A stretch of DNA of 64,000 nucleotides from Solirubrobacteraceae bacterium. GTDB lineage: Bacteria; Actinomycetota; Thermoleophilia; Solirubrobacterales; Solirubrobacteraceae. The position numbers and the translations under genes were made by a program. The notes below the pieces were generated by a model. That model did not search any database and was not told the DNA's origin. It was given only the letters and a program-made list of their open reading frames with translations. Numbering within the stretch: position 1 is the first letter of the stretch; every line of letters starts with the position of its first letter. The stretch covers positions 62,001-126,000 of the forward strand of contig JAPSGI010000003.1 of the NCBI GenBank assembly GCA_031177685.1, read 5' to 3'. This document shows, piece after piece, positions 33,600-42,704 of the stretch.

Positions 33600-34316
33600 T
33601 CAGAGGATGCGCCGGCGACGGGCATCTGCCACCGCCGCCAGGCGCGACGGCGCGTCGAGCTTGCGCAGTATCGCCCGCACATGGCCCTTGACGGTCGCCT
33701 CGGAGATGACCAGCCGCCGCGCGATCTCCTTGTTCGCACAGCCCTCGCTCAGCAGCCCGAGCACCTCGAGCTCGCGCGCGGTCAGGCTCGCCGTGTCGGC
33801 CGCAGCGGGCACCGGACGGCAACGCAGGCGCGCGAGGCCGACGGCGGCCACCTCGGCCACGCGCTGGACCTCGTCCACGACGCGATCGCCCGGCGCGCCG
33901 GGGTGGTGGGTGGACACGTAGATCAGGCCGGCCGGAGCTAGGTCGGGCCGGCCGCCGACGAGGTCCGGAACCGGAACGACGCCGAGCCCTCGCAGCTCCT
34001 CACGCCGCATGATCGGTACGTAGTCCTGGGTGATCGAGGGTTCCTTGAAATAGTCGTGGCTGGTACGCGGCTGCATGTCCACCAGCACCTTTCCGCCCAT
34101 CCCGCGTCCCGGCCGGATTCGTACAAGCGGCCAATGCGGATCGGTCAGCCCGACTCGGACGTCGAGCGAATAGCGCCCGCCTTGGTCGCGTACCGCGACG
34201 AAGGCGGAGTCGGCGTCCGCGACTTCGCGCGCGGCGACAGTCGCCGCTTTTAGAACGGCAGCCGCGTCGGATTGGAGCGCGATGGATGCGAGCTCGACGC
34301 CTGACACGCGGGTCAC
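33600..34316 (-). CDS. GAF-domain LuxR-type transcriptional regulator
   Basis: A 238-residue regulator with an N-terminal GAF-like sensory domain (about 10-165, VADADSAFVAVRDQGGRYSL) and a C-terminal LuxR helix-turn-helix (about 178-235, LTARELEVLGLLSEGCANKE and ISEATVKGHVRAILRKL). There is no phosphoacceptor receiver domain, so the signal is likely a small ligand. GTG start. It is divergent from the acyl-CoA synthetase 91 bp away, its most likely target. Confidence 0.87.
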   Translation of the reverse strand: MTRVSGVELASIALQSDAAAVLKAATVAAREVADADSAFVAVRDQGGRYSLDVRVGLTDPHWPLVRIRPGRGMGGKVLVDMQPRTSHDYFKEPSITQDYVPIMRREELRGLGVVPVPDLVGGRPDLAPAGLIYVSTHHPGAPGDRVVDEVQRVAEVAAVGLARLRCRPVPAAADTASLTARELEVLGLLSEGCANKEIARRLVISEATVKGHVRAILRKLDAPSRLAAVADARRRRIL

Positions 34317-34395
34317 AGCGCGGGTACGCTAACCGGACCCCGCTCGTCGCACAAGACGGTCCAAAGTGACTATTTCCCCGAGGGGCGACGGCGGC

Positions 34396-34401
34396 TAGGG
34401 T
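34396..34401 (+). promoter_or_regulatory. Leaderless -10 box of acyl-CoA synthetase gene
   Basis: TAGGGT ends 6 bp before the ATG at 34408. Confidence 0.5.
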
Positions 34402-34407
34402 CGTTGC

Positions 34408-36048
34408 ATGTCGCAGCCGTCCTACGAGCACGGCGCCTCCTCGATGCCCTTGCTCTACGAGACGATCGGGGAGTGCCTGACGAGGGTCAGCGGGTCTCAG
34501 CCGGACCGCGAGGCGATCGTGTCCTGCGCGCAGGACGTCCGACTGACGTACGCGGAACTCGAGGCGAAGGTCAACGCTCTCGCCTCGGCCCTGCTGGCGC
34601 ACGGGATCCAGGCCGGCGACCGCGTCGGCGTCTGGGCACCGAACTGCGTGGAGTGGGTACTGGTGCAGTACGCGACCGCGAAGGTCGGCGCGATCCTCGT
34701 CAACGTCAATCCGGCCTACCGGACTCACGAGCTCGCGTACGCGCTCGAGCAGTCCGGAGTCCGCCTGCTCTTCAGCGCCGCGACGTTCAAGACGAGCGAT
34801 TACCGCGCGATGATGTCCGAGACGCGAGACCGGCTTCCCGACCTCCAGGACACGGTCTTCTTCGAGGACGAGACCTGGCGCGAGTGGGCGAGCGCGCCGA
34901 TCGACGCGGCGGCGCTCGCGGCGAGGCTCGCGACGCTCGATCCCGACGACGCGATCAACATCCAGTACACCAGCGGCACGACCGGCTTTCCCAAGGGCGC
35001 CACGCTCACCCATCACAACATCCTCAACAACGGGTTCTTCGTGGGCGAGCTGTGCGGATACACCGACGCGGACCGCGTGTGCCTCCCGGTGCCCTTCTAC
35101 CACTGCTTCGGCATGGTGATGGGCAATCTCGCCGCGCTCACACACACCGCCTGCGTGGTCGTGCCCAGTCCAGGGTTCGATCCGTTGGCCACCCTGCGCG
35201 CGGTAGCCGCCGAACGCTGCACGTCGCTGTACGGCGTGCCGACGATGTTCATCGCGATGCTCGAGGACGCGAGCTTCGCCGACCACGACCTGCACACACT
35301 CCGTACCGGCATCATGGCCGGCTCGCCTTGCCCGACGGAGGTGATGCGGCGCGTCGTCACCGACATGCACATGGACGAGGTCTCCATCTGCTACGGGATG
35401 ACGGAAACCTCCCCGGTGTCAACCCAGACCCGGCGAGACGATTCGCTCGAGCGGCGCGTCAGCACCATCGGCCGCATCGGCCCTCACGTCGAGGTCAAGA
35501 TAATCGACCCGGAGACCGGCCTGACGGTCCCGCGCGGCGAGGTCGGTGAGCTGTGTACCCGCGGCTACTCGGTGATGCGCGGCTACTGGGACGATCCCGA
35601 GCGCACCGCGGAGGTCAAGGACGACGCCGGCTGGATGCACACGGGCGACCTCGCGACGATGGATGACGAGGGTTACATGAACATCGTCGGTCGCTCCAAG
35701 GACATGATCATCCGCGGCGGGGAGAACATCTACCCGCGCGAGGTCGAGGAGTTCCTCTACACCCACCCAGACATCGCCGACGCTCAGGCGATCGGCGTCC
35801 CAGACCAGAAGTACGGCGAGGAGCTGTGCGTGTGGATACGGCTGCGCGACGGAGCGGCGAAACTCGACGCGGACACGCTGCGGGCCTTCTGCGAGGGCAA
35901 GCTCGCCCATTACAAGATCCCGCGCTACGTGCTCTGCGTCGACTCGTTCCCGATGACCGTGACCGGCAAGGTACGCAAGACCGAGATGCGCGAGCAATCC
36001 ATCGAGATGCTCGGCCTCACCGCCGTCGCAGGCATCCAGACGGCGTAG
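34408..36048 (+). CDS. Fatty-acyl-CoA synthetase (AMP-binding, FadD-like)
   Basis: Activates a carboxylic acid as acyl-AMP and then acyl-CoA. The 546-residue protein carries the ANL motifs: [16 protein letters not shown] (P-loop-like AMP motif, about 190), [10 protein letters not shown] (about 330), [13 protein letters not shown] with the adenylate Asp (about 412), [16 protein letters not shown] (hinge) and TGKVRKTE with the catalytic Lys near the end. Best match by motif is medium/long-chain ligases of the FadD35/AcsF type. The GAF-LuxR gene next door probably controls it. GC is slightly below its neighbours. Confidence 0.9.
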   Translation: MSQPSYEHGASSMPLLYETIGECLTRVSGSQPDREAIVSCAQDVRLTYAELEAKVNALASALLAHGIQAGDRVGVWAPNCVEWVLVQYATAKVGAILVNVNPAYRTHELAYALEQSGVRLLFSAATFKTSDYRAMMSETRDRLPDLQDTVFFEDETWREWASAPIDAAALAARLATLDPDDAINIQYTSGTTGFPKGATLTHHNILNNGFFVGELCGYTDADRVCLPVPFYHCFGMVMGNLAALTHTACVVVPSPGFDPLATLRAVAAERCTSLYGVPTMFIAMLEDASFADHDLHTLRTGIMAGSPCPTEVMRRVVTDMHMDEVSICYGMTETSPVSTQTRRDDSLERRVSTIGRIGPHVEVKIIDPETGLTVPRGEVGELCTRGYSVMRGYWDDPERTAEVKDDAGWMHTGDLATMDDEGYMNIVGRSKDMIIRGGENIYPREVEEFLYTHPDIADAQAIGVPDQKYGEELCVWIRLRDGAAKLDADTLRAFCEGKLAHYKIPRYVLCVDSFPMTVTGKVRKTEMREQSIEMLGLTAVAGIQTA

Positions 36049-36100
36049 TCCGATCAGCGCCTCCGGCGACTTCGGCCGGCGCGCCATACTGCGACGTGCC

Positions 36101-38338
36101 ATGGCCGTGGGCAACGGGCGGTGCGGGGTCCTCACGCTGGCGGGCTGCGTGCTCGCCGCCCTGGTCGCCGCCGCGCCGGTGGCGGCGCAGTCGCCGATCG
36201 GCGTCCCCAAGCTCGGCAACCCGGTCTGCCTGAATCCGGCCGAGCCGACGCCGGAGATCTACGGGCCCACGGACGTCGGGGCCACCACGGGCAACCAGCG
36301 CCTGTCGGTCGGGATCAACCCGCAGGGGACGGTCAGCGTACTGCGCTGGCCGAGCCCGTCCTACTACGACCACGTCCGCTACCTCACGCTGGACCGCGAC
36401 CTGCCGCGGCTGGGGCTGGAGCCCAACGAGGGCGCGTTCAGCGGCCTGCGCCTGACGCTGGCGGACGGCCGCGAGGAGACCGTGTGGCTGCGCGACCTCG
36501 ACGTGCGCCAGCGCTACGCCTCCGAGGACTCGGACACGATCGCCACGCGGCTGCGCTCCCGGCGCCACCGCTTCGTGGTGGAGATCGACGACGTGGTCCC
36601 GCCGGACGGCGACGTGCTCCTGCGCCGCCACGTCCTGCGGCCCGAGCGCGGCTCGCCGGTCCGCGTGGCGCGCCTGCTCGCCTTCGCCAACCTGCAGCCG
36701 GTCGCGTCGCGGCATCCGCTCGTGCCCACGCAGGACTGGTGCGACGAGGTGCGGGGCGCGGACCGGGCGCGCTACGACCCGGCGCACGACGCGATCGTGT
36801 GGTCGGTGTCCGAGGTCGACCAGGCCGTCGGCGAGCCGCGCTCCGCCGCGCTGGCCATGGGCCTGAGCCGCGCCAGCGACGGCCACCACGTCGGCGCGGA
36901 CCGCTACACGGGTCATCCCTCCGCGCGCGACGGCCCGCCGAGCGCGTACGACGACGCGGCCGACGGCGCGCTCTCCGGCGGAGACGAGCTCGGGCCGGCG
37001 GAGGTCGACTCGGCGCTGTCCGCGCCGCTCGGTCGCGCCCCGGTGAACGTGGTCTTCGCCGCCGCCGCCACGCCGGAGGCGGCGGGGCGGCTGCTCGAGC
37101 GCTGGCGCCGCCGCGAGGCGCGCCGCGCGGCGGCGGCCAAGCGCGCCGACCACCTGCGCTGGCTGCGCCGCGCGCCGCTCCCGCGCCGGGCGCCGCCCAC
37201 CGTGCGCCGGCTGGCCAAGCGCGCCCTGATCTCGCTGCGCCAGGCGATCGACGAGCGCGCCGGCCGCCGCGGCGACCTGGTGGCGATCGTGGCCTCGCTG
37301 GCCACCCAGAGCCCGTACGCGCAGGACTGGATCCGCGACGGCGCGTTCTTCAACGAGGCGCTCGACGAGATCGGCCAGCCGCAGCTCGTCGCCCGCCACA
37401 ACCTGTTCTACGCCGAGGTGCAGCACAAGCTGGAGGAGGGCGCGCCGCCCGGCTCGCCGGCCAGCGCGTGCGGCGAGCCGACGCCCGACGGCAACTGGTT
37501 CATGACGAACTGGGCCGACGGGCCCGACGCGGGACTCTTCACCTGGGAGATCGACGAGACGGCGCTGGGACTGTGGACGCTGTGGCGTCACTTCGAGCGC
37601 ACGCGCGACCGCGCCTACCTGGAGCGCGTCTACCCGGCGCTGCGGCGCAGCGCGGAGTTCCTCGTGGCGTTCCGCGATCCCGCCACCGGCCTGCCGCCCG
37701 GCACCGCGTGCGAGGACGACAACCCTCCGGCTCCGGGGCAGCCCACGTTCCACAGCTCGGGCCCGGCGCTGCTGGCCATGCGCGCGGCGGGCGCCGCCGC
37801 CCGTGCGCTCGGTCGGGGAGGCGAAGCCGCGCGCTGGGAGGCCCGCGCCGCCGAGCTCGACCGCGCGGTGGACGAGCGCCACCGCGCCGAGGGCGGCGCC
37901 TGGACCGCGGACTACGGCGACGGCGGCTGGGCCCTGTGGCCGGTCCGCCCGCGCCCGTACGACCACCCGCGCTCGCGCGCGCAGGCCGAGCTGGCGTGGC
38001 GCGCGGTGTCGCCGTCGTTCGCGGCGCCGCGCGGCCCGCGCCGCCGCGGACAGTACGAGGCCAAGGCCCTGCACGGGCTGGCGCACTACCACCGCGCCGT
38101 CGATCCCGCCGGCATGGCGCGCGTCAAGCGCGGGCTGAAGTGGATCGCGGGCGCCCAGGCCAACTACCAGGGTGGCACGGGCATCCTGGGCGAGGCTTGG
38201 TACGTGCGCGACGGGCGCATCTTCTCCGTCGTCTCCCAGCCCCACGTGTGGGCGCAGGTCCTGTTCTACCTGGCGGCCGTCGAGGCCTACGGTCGCGCCC
38301 CGTACCGCACCGGCCGGCCCGAGCGGCTGGCCGAATAA
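36101..38338 (+). CDS. Exported GH15-like glycosidase
   Basis: A 745-residue exported protein with signal peptide VLTLAGCVLAALVAAAPVAA. Residues about 55-340 form a beta-sandwich like that before the barrel of glucodextranase or glucoamylase. The C-terminal half is an (alpha/alpha)6 barrel with QDWIRDGAFFNEALDEIG, FTWEIDETALGLWTLWRHFE (likely acid) and KALHGLAHYHRA. It probably cleaves an alpha-glucan or related polysaccharide outside the cell. Catalytic residues cannot be fixed with certainty. It precedes the lipid kinase and MFS-GT2-PAP2 fusion genes in the same direction. Confidence 0.75.
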   Translation: MAVGNGRCGVLTLAGCVLAALVAAAPVAAQSPIGVPKLGNPVCLNPAEPTPEIYGPTDVGATTGNQRLSVGINPQGTVSVLRWPSPSYYDHVRYLTLDRDLPRLGLEPNEGAFSGLRLTLADGREETVWLRDLDVRQRYASEDSDTIATRLRSRRHRFVVEIDDVVPPDGDVLLRRHVLRPERGSPVRVARLLAFANLQPVASRHPLVPTQDWCDEVRGADRARYDPAHDAIVWSVSEVDQAVGEPRSAALAMGLSRASDGHHVGADRYTGHPSARDGPPSAYDDAADGALSGGDELGPAEVDSALSAPLGRAPVNVVFAAAATPEAAGRLLERWRRREARRAAAAKRADHLRWLRRAPLPRRAPPTVRRLAKRALISLRQAIDERAGRRGDLVAIVASLATQSPYAQDWIRDGAFFNEALDEIGQPQLVARHNLFYAEVQHKLEEGAPPGSPASACGEPTPDGNWFMTNWADGPDAGLFTWEIDETALGLWTLWRHFERTRDRAYLERVYPALRRSAEFLVAFRDPATGLPPGTACEDDNPPAPGQPTFHSSGPALLAMRAAGAAARALGRGGEAARWEARAAELDRAVDERHRAEGGAWTADYGDGGWALWPVRPRPYDHPRSRAQAELAWRAVSPSFAAPRGPRRRGQYEAKALHGLAHYHRAVDPAGMARVKRGLKWIAGAQANYQGGTGILGEAWYVRDGRIFSVVSQPHVWAQVLFYLAAVEAYGRAPYRTGRPERLAE

Positions 38339-38390
38339 TTTCGCCGCCGCGGTGCGTCTCGTGCGTAAAATCACATAGTTCGCGCGTGTC

Positions 38391-38408
38391 ATCGGGGACA
38401 GTCCCGAT
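38391..38408. promoter_or_regulatory. Palindrome upstream of lipid kinase gene
   Basis: ATCGGG and CCCGAT flank GACAGT, making an 18-bp hyphenated palindrome 46 bp before the GTG at 38455. A second short palindrome, CGGTCGGACCG, follows at once. It could be an operator, or a short terminator for the upstream glycosidase. Confidence 0.4.
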
Positions 38409-38454
38409 CGGTCGGACCGTCCGGGAGAGGCGAAAGCGGGAGCGGGGTTGGCTC

Positions 38455-39375
38455 GTGACGATCGTAGGGTCAGAACGGGTGGTAGCGGAGGCGCCGTGGC
38501 AGGACGCGCGGCTGCGCCCGCTCGCCGTGGTCAACGCCAACGCCAGCGGCGACGCTCGCGCCGCGGTGCTGCTGGAGGCGCTGCGCGCTGCCGCGCCGGA
38601 CGTCGAGGTCGTCGCCACGGCCGACCCCGGGGCGCTCGCCGGCACGCTCGCCGAGGCGGGTGGCCGGCGCACGATCCTCGTCGGCGGGGACGGAACGCTG
38701 CACGCGGCGGTCAACGCGGGCGTCGCGCTGCCCGAGCTGGCGCTGCTGCCGGCGGGGCGCGCGAACAACGTCGCGCGGGCGCTGGGCGTGCCGAGCGATC
38801 CCGGCGCCGCCGCGCGGCTCGCGCTGGCCGCCCCGGCGCGCCCGCTCGACGTCCTGCGCGCGCGGACGGCCGCCGGGCGCGTGCTGCGCTGCGTGGAGGG
38901 GGTGAGCGCGGGCTTCCAGGCCCAGGCGCGCGCGGGCTACGCGGGCGTCAACTCCGGCGACCTGGCCGCCGGGGCCCGGGCGCTGGCGCGGGCGTTCGCG
39001 GGCTACCGGCCGGGCCGCGTCGAGATCGACGCGGACGGCGCCGTCGCGGTCGCCGGCGAGGTCGCCCAGGTCTTCTTCTCCAACCTTCCGTTCTTCGGCT
39101 TCGGCTTCCGCGTGGACCCGATCGCCCATCCGCGCGACGGGCGCTTCGAGGTCGTCGTCGCCCGCGCGCGCTCGCGGCGCGAGCTCGCCGGGCTGCTCGT
39201 CGCCGCCCGCCGCGGCAGCCACCTCGACCGGCCGGGGGTCACGGTGCGGCGCGCGCGGCACGCCGTCCTGCGCGGAGAGCTCGCCCTCGCCGGCGACGCC
39301 GAGCCGCTGGGGAGCGGCGACGTCGAGGTCTCCCTCGAGCCGGGCGCGGTGCGCGTCGCCGCGCCGGCGGGGTGA
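38455..39375 (+). CDS. Diacylglycerol kinase-family lipid kinase
   Basis: A 306-residue member of the DAGK catalytic family (YegS/BmrU type), phosphorylating a lipid alcohol such as diacylglycerol, sphingoid base or polyprenol. ILVGGDGTLHAAVN at about residue 73 holds the nucleotide-binding GGDGT, and LLPAGRANNVARALGVP is a variant of the usual PxGTxNDFAR loop. The C-terminal beta domain spans about 125-300. The GTG start is chosen because it is nearest to the conserved N-terminus; the ribosome site is weak. Its stop overlaps the start of the fusion gene by 4 bp (GTGA). Confidence 0.8.
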   Translation: MTIVGSERVVAEAPWQDARLRPLAVVNANASGDARAAVLLEALRAAAPDVEVVATADPGALAGTLAEAGGRRTILVGGDGTLHAAVNAGVALPELALLPAGRANNVARALGVPSDPGAAARLALAAPARPLDVLRARTAAGRVLRCVEGVSAGFQAQARAGYAGVNSGDLAAGARALARAFAGYRPGRVEIDADGAVAVAGEVAQVFFSNLPFFGFGFRVDPIAHPRDGRFEVVVARARSRRELAGLLVAARRGSHLDRPGVTVRRARHAVLRGELALAGDAEPLGSGDVEVSLEPGAVRVAAPAG

Positions 39376-41975
39376 TCGCGGTGCGCCGCCGCGGACTCAC
39401 GTTCCTCGCCGCGTTCGGCCTCGCCGCCGCCGGGGTCGGCGCCGCGCGGGCCGTTACGACCACGTTCCTTCCCGTCCTGCTCGACCGCATCGCGCACGCG
39501 CCGGTCCTGATCGGCGCCGTGATGCTGGTCAACGCCGTCGCCGGCTTCGCGATCCCGCTCGCAGTCGGCGTCTGGAGCGACCGCGCCCGCCGGCGACTCC
39601 CGTTCCTCGCCGGCGGCGCGGCGCTCACGTGCGGCGGCCTCGTCGCCGTGGCGCTGTCCGCGCAGACGACCTACGTACTGCTCGCGCTCGCGGCCGTCGC
39701 GGTCTACGCCGGGCTCAACGCCGTCGCCACGGCGCACCGCGCGCTGATCCCGGACGGCTTCCAGGACGCCGCCCGCCCTTCCGCCACCAGCGCGCAGGAG
39801 GTCGCCATGCTGGCCGGCGCGATGGTCGGGATCGGGGCGGGGGGCGCCCTGCTGACCGTCGCGGACTGGATGCCCTTCGCGGCGGCCGGCGCCGCCATGC
39901 TCCTGACCGCGATCCCGACGCTCCTCGCGGTGGTGCGGCGCCGCGCGCGGTTCGCCGTGCGAGCGCCCGCGCACGACGCGAGCCGGCAGGCGGGACTGCG
40001 CGCGCTGGGCGACGTGCTGCGCGTCGCGGGCGCGCGGGAGGTCCTGCTGGCGCAGGTCCTGTGGGTCGCCGGGTACGTCGCGCTGCCCGCGTTCTTCATC
40101 CTCTACGCCGCATCGGTGCTGGGGCTGGGCACCGGAGTCGCCGCCGCCCTTCCGGCCGCCTTCGGTCTGCTCACCGGCGCGGGCATGGTGGTCGGGGGGC
40201 GCACGCCGCCCGAGCGGGTGCGCGCCCGCCTGATCGCCGGCGCCGCGCTCCTCGGCGGAGGGCTGGTCGCGGCGGCGCCGCTTTCCAGCGTGCAGGCCGT
40301 CGCCGCTCCGTTCGCGGCCGCGGCGGTGGGCGCGGGTCTGGTCACGGCGCTCGGCTTCCCGTACTTCGCCCGCTTCATCCCCGAGGGGCGCGCCGGGGAG
40401 TTCAGCGGGGCGTTCTTCGCGGCGCGCGCCGTCGCGGCCGTGGTCGCGCTGCCGCTGGCGGGCGTGCTGATCGAGGTGAGCGGCTCCTACCGGCCGCTGC
40501 TGCTGCAGGGCGGCCTCGCGCTGGTGGCGGTCGCGGTGCTCGCGCGGCCGCGCGAGCGCTCCGCGCGGGTGCGCGCGCCGCGCCCGCAGCTGCGCCGCGT
40601 GGCCGCGATCGTGCCCTGCTACGGGGTCGAGCGCCTCGAGGCCGTCGTCGCCGCGGCGCAGGCGCAGGTCGCCGAGGTGCTCCTGGTGGACGACGGCGCG
40701 CCCGCGGCGGCCGCGGCGCGCATCGAGGCCGTGGCGGCCCGTCCGGGCGTGCGCCTGCTGCGGCTGGAGCGCAACGGCGGCAAGGGCGGCGCGGTGGCCG
40801 CGGGCACGGCGCTGCTGCTGGCCGGGCCGCAGCCGCCGGACGCGATCGCGGTGCTCGACGCCGACGGCCAGCATCCGGCCGGCCGCCTGCCGGCGCTGCT
40901 GGGCGCGCTCGAGCGCGCCGACGTGGCGATCGGCGATCGCAGCGCCGACACCGCGGCGATGCCGCGCGAGCGGCGCTTCACCAACCGGGTGTCCAGCGGG
41001 CTGCTCTCGCTCGTCACGGGGCGCCGCGTGCGCGACTCGCAGTGCGGCATGCGCGCGTTCCGCCGCGAGGTGCTCGAGCGCTTCCCGCTGCCGCCGGGCC
41101 GCTACGAGGCCGAGTCGCGCCACCTGCGCGCGCTGCTGCGCGCGGATGTCGACGTCACCTGGGTTCCCATCCCGGCGATCTACGAGACCGGGAGCAGCGC
41201 GTTCCGCCCGGTGCGCGACTGCGCCCGTGTGCTCGTGGCGATCCTCGGGCCGAAAGCGCCGCCCGGCCTGCGTGCCCGCCTGCCCGCGAGCGCGTTCTGG
41301 CGCACGTGGAGTCGGCGGCTGGGCGGCCTGGTCGCGGGCATGATCGCGGCGGGCGCCGTGATGCCGCTGCTCGGGCCGATCGACGAGCGCGCGTTCCTGC
41401 GCCTCAACGCGCTCGGCGACGGGCCCGAGTGGCTCTACCACGCGCTGGACCCGCACACGCGCAACTACATCCTGCTGGTGGCGCTCGCGCTGGCGGCCGT
41501 GATCGTGATCCGCTCGGCGCCCCTGGGCGGCGCCATGCTCGCGCTGGGCGTCGCGGCGGGGTTCTCCGACCTACTGCTGCAGGGCGTCTACCTGGTGTAC
41601 GACCGTCCGCGGCCCGAGGAGGTGCTGCGCGAGAGCGTGATGCTCACGCACGACCGCACGTGGGCGCACATCGCCTCCTTCCCCAGCGGCCACTTGACGG
41701 TCACCACCGCGATCGTCGTCGCCGCCGTCGCGGTCGCGCCGGTGCTGCGCGCGCCGCTGTGGGGCTACGTCGCGGTGATCGCGCTCACGCGCATCACCTT
41801 CGGCGCGCACTTCCCCGCCGACGTCGCCGCCGGCCTGGTCTTCGGCTACGTGACCGGCGCGTTCGCGGTCGCCTTCACGCACGCGCTCGGGCTGCTGCCG
41901 CAACCCGCGCCGCCGGGACCGCTGCCCGCGTGGCGGCGGGCGCTCCAGGCGCGGCCGCGCTTCAGGCGGGCGTAG
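39372..41975 (+). CDS. MFS carrier - GT2 glycosyltransferase - PAP2 phosphatase fusion
   Basis: An 867-residue three-part protein. Residues about 1-400: MFS carrier with GVWSDRARRRLPFLAGG as loop motif A. About 408-630: GT2 domain of polyprenol-phosphate hexose transferase type, with VAAIVPCYG, LLVDDGAP, LERNGGKGG, VLDADGQHP (DxD-like) and DSQCGMRAFRREVL. About 645-867: PAP2 phosphatase with YDRPRPEE, FPSGHLTVT (about 769) and TRITFGAHFPADV (about 806-818). It should make, move and dephosphorylate lipid-linked sugar intermediates at the membrane. GTG start coupled to the lipid kinase gene. Such a three-domain order is not familiar to me. The end overlaps the convergent PAP2 gene by 14 bp. Confidence 0.85.
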   Translation: MIAVRRRGLTFLAAFGLAAAGVGAARAVTTTFLPVLLDRIAHAPVLIGAVMLVNAVAGFAIPLAVGVWSDRARRRLPFLAGGAALTCGGLVAVALSAQTTYVLLALAAVAVYAGLNAVATAHRALIPDGFQDAARPSATSAQEVAMLAGAMVGIGAGGALLTVADWMPFAAAGAAMLLTAIPTLLAVVRRRARFAVRAPAHDASRQAGLRALGDVLRVAGAREVLLAQVLWVAGYVALPAFFILYAASVLGLGTGVAAALPAAFGLLTGAGMVVGGRTPPERVRARLIAGAALLGGGLVAAAPLSSVQAVAAPFAAAAVGAGLVTALGFPYFARFIPEGRAGEFSGAFFAARAVAAVVALPLAGVLIEVSGSYRPLLLQGGLALVAVAVLARPRERSARVRAPRPQLRRVAAIVPCYGVERLEAVVAAAQAQVAEVLLVDDGAPAAAAARIEAVAARPGVRLLRLERNGGKGGAVAAGTALLLAGPQPPDAIAVLDADGQHPAGRLPALLGALERADVAIGDRSADTAAMPRERRFTNRVSSGLLSLVTGRRVRDSQCGMRAFRREVLERFPLPPGRYEAESRHLRALLRADVDVTWVPIPAIYETGSSAFRPVRDCARVLVAILGPKAPPGLRARLPASAFWRTWSRRLGGLVAGMIAAGAVMPLLGPIDERAFLRLNALGDGPEWLYHALDPHTRNYILLVALALAAVIVIRSAPLGGAMLALGVAAGFSDLLLQGVYLVYDRPRPEEVLRESVMLTHDRTWAHIASFPSGHLTVTTAIVVAAVAVAPVLRAPLWGYVAVIALTRITFGAHFPADVAAGLVFGYVTGAFAVAFTHALGLLPQPAPPGPLPAWRRALQARPRFRRA

Positions 41976-42618
41976 GCCGCGCGTGCGGCGCGAGCCGCGC
42001 GAGCGCGCAGGCGCCGAGCCACGACGCCGTCGCGAGCGCGCCGCCGGTCAGCCACCCGGCCATCACGTCGGTGGGGTAGTGCACCCCCAGGTGGACCCGC
42101 GTGAGTCCGACTGCCGCGACCACGAGCGCCGCGGCGCACAGGGCGCCGAGCCGCCAGCCGCCGCGCAGGTGGCGGACGGCCAGCCACGCCAGCACCACGA
42201 ACACGGCCGCCGTCGCGGCCGCGTGCCCGCTGGGGAAGGAGAAGCCCGCGGCCTGCGTCATCGCCTCGCCGGCCGGCGGGCGCGGGCGCTCGACCGTGTG
42301 CTTGAGGACGGTGACCAGCGCCTCGGTGACCGCGATCGACATCCCGAGTGCAGCGGCGCCGCGCCAGTGGCGCATGATCGCCAGGGTCGCCACGCCGGCC
42401 AGCGCGAGCGGGACGATGACGTCGGTGTTTCCGATCGCCGTGATCGCCAGGGCGAGCGGCGCCAGCGCCGGCTCGCGCATCTCGCGCAGCGCGCTGACGT
42501 CCAGGTGCGCCACGGCGGCGATCAGCAGGACGGCGCCCGCGAGCAGTGCGAGCAGGCCGAGGCTCGCGCCGAGTACGCGCAGCTCATGTCGATGTGCGTG
42601 CGTGAAGCCGTGAAACAT
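41962..42618 (-). CDS. PAP2-family membrane phosphatase
   Basis: A 218-residue polytopic phosphatase with the three PAP2 motifs: KHTVERPRP, FSFPSGHAAATAAV, and TRVHLGVHYPTDV. Likely substrates are undecaprenyl diphosphate, phosphatidate or a phosphatidylglycerol phosphate. It is a separate protein from the PAP2 domain of the fusion it faces. No ribosome site is seen; a hairpin stands directly before the ATG. Confidence 0.87.
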   Translation of the reverse strand: MFHGFTHAHRHELRVLGASLGLLALLAGAVLLIAAVAHLDVSALREMREPALAPLALAITAIGNTDVIVPLALAGVATLAIMRHWRGAAALGMSIAVTEALVTVLKHTVERPRPPAGEAMTQAAGFSFPSGHAAATAAVFVVLAWLAVRHLRGGWRLGALCAAALVVAAVGLTRVHLGVHYPTDVMAGWLTGGALATASWLGACALARLAPHARPTPA

Positions 42619-42621
42619 CGT

Positions 42622-42648
42622 GCCCGTCGGGTTGGGTATCGGACGGGC
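42622..42648 (-). terminator. Hairpin between cyclase gene and PAP2 start
   Basis: GCCCGTC pairs with GACGGGC around a 13-nt loop, ending 4 bp from the PAP2 ATG. Either it ends the upstream cyclase transcript (stop at 42705) or it occupies the PAP2 leader. Confidence 0.4.
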
Positions 42649-42704
42649 CTCTGCATTCCATTACCCCGTTCGACCCGTTCCTTACGCCCGAAGGGTGACA
42701 GGGA

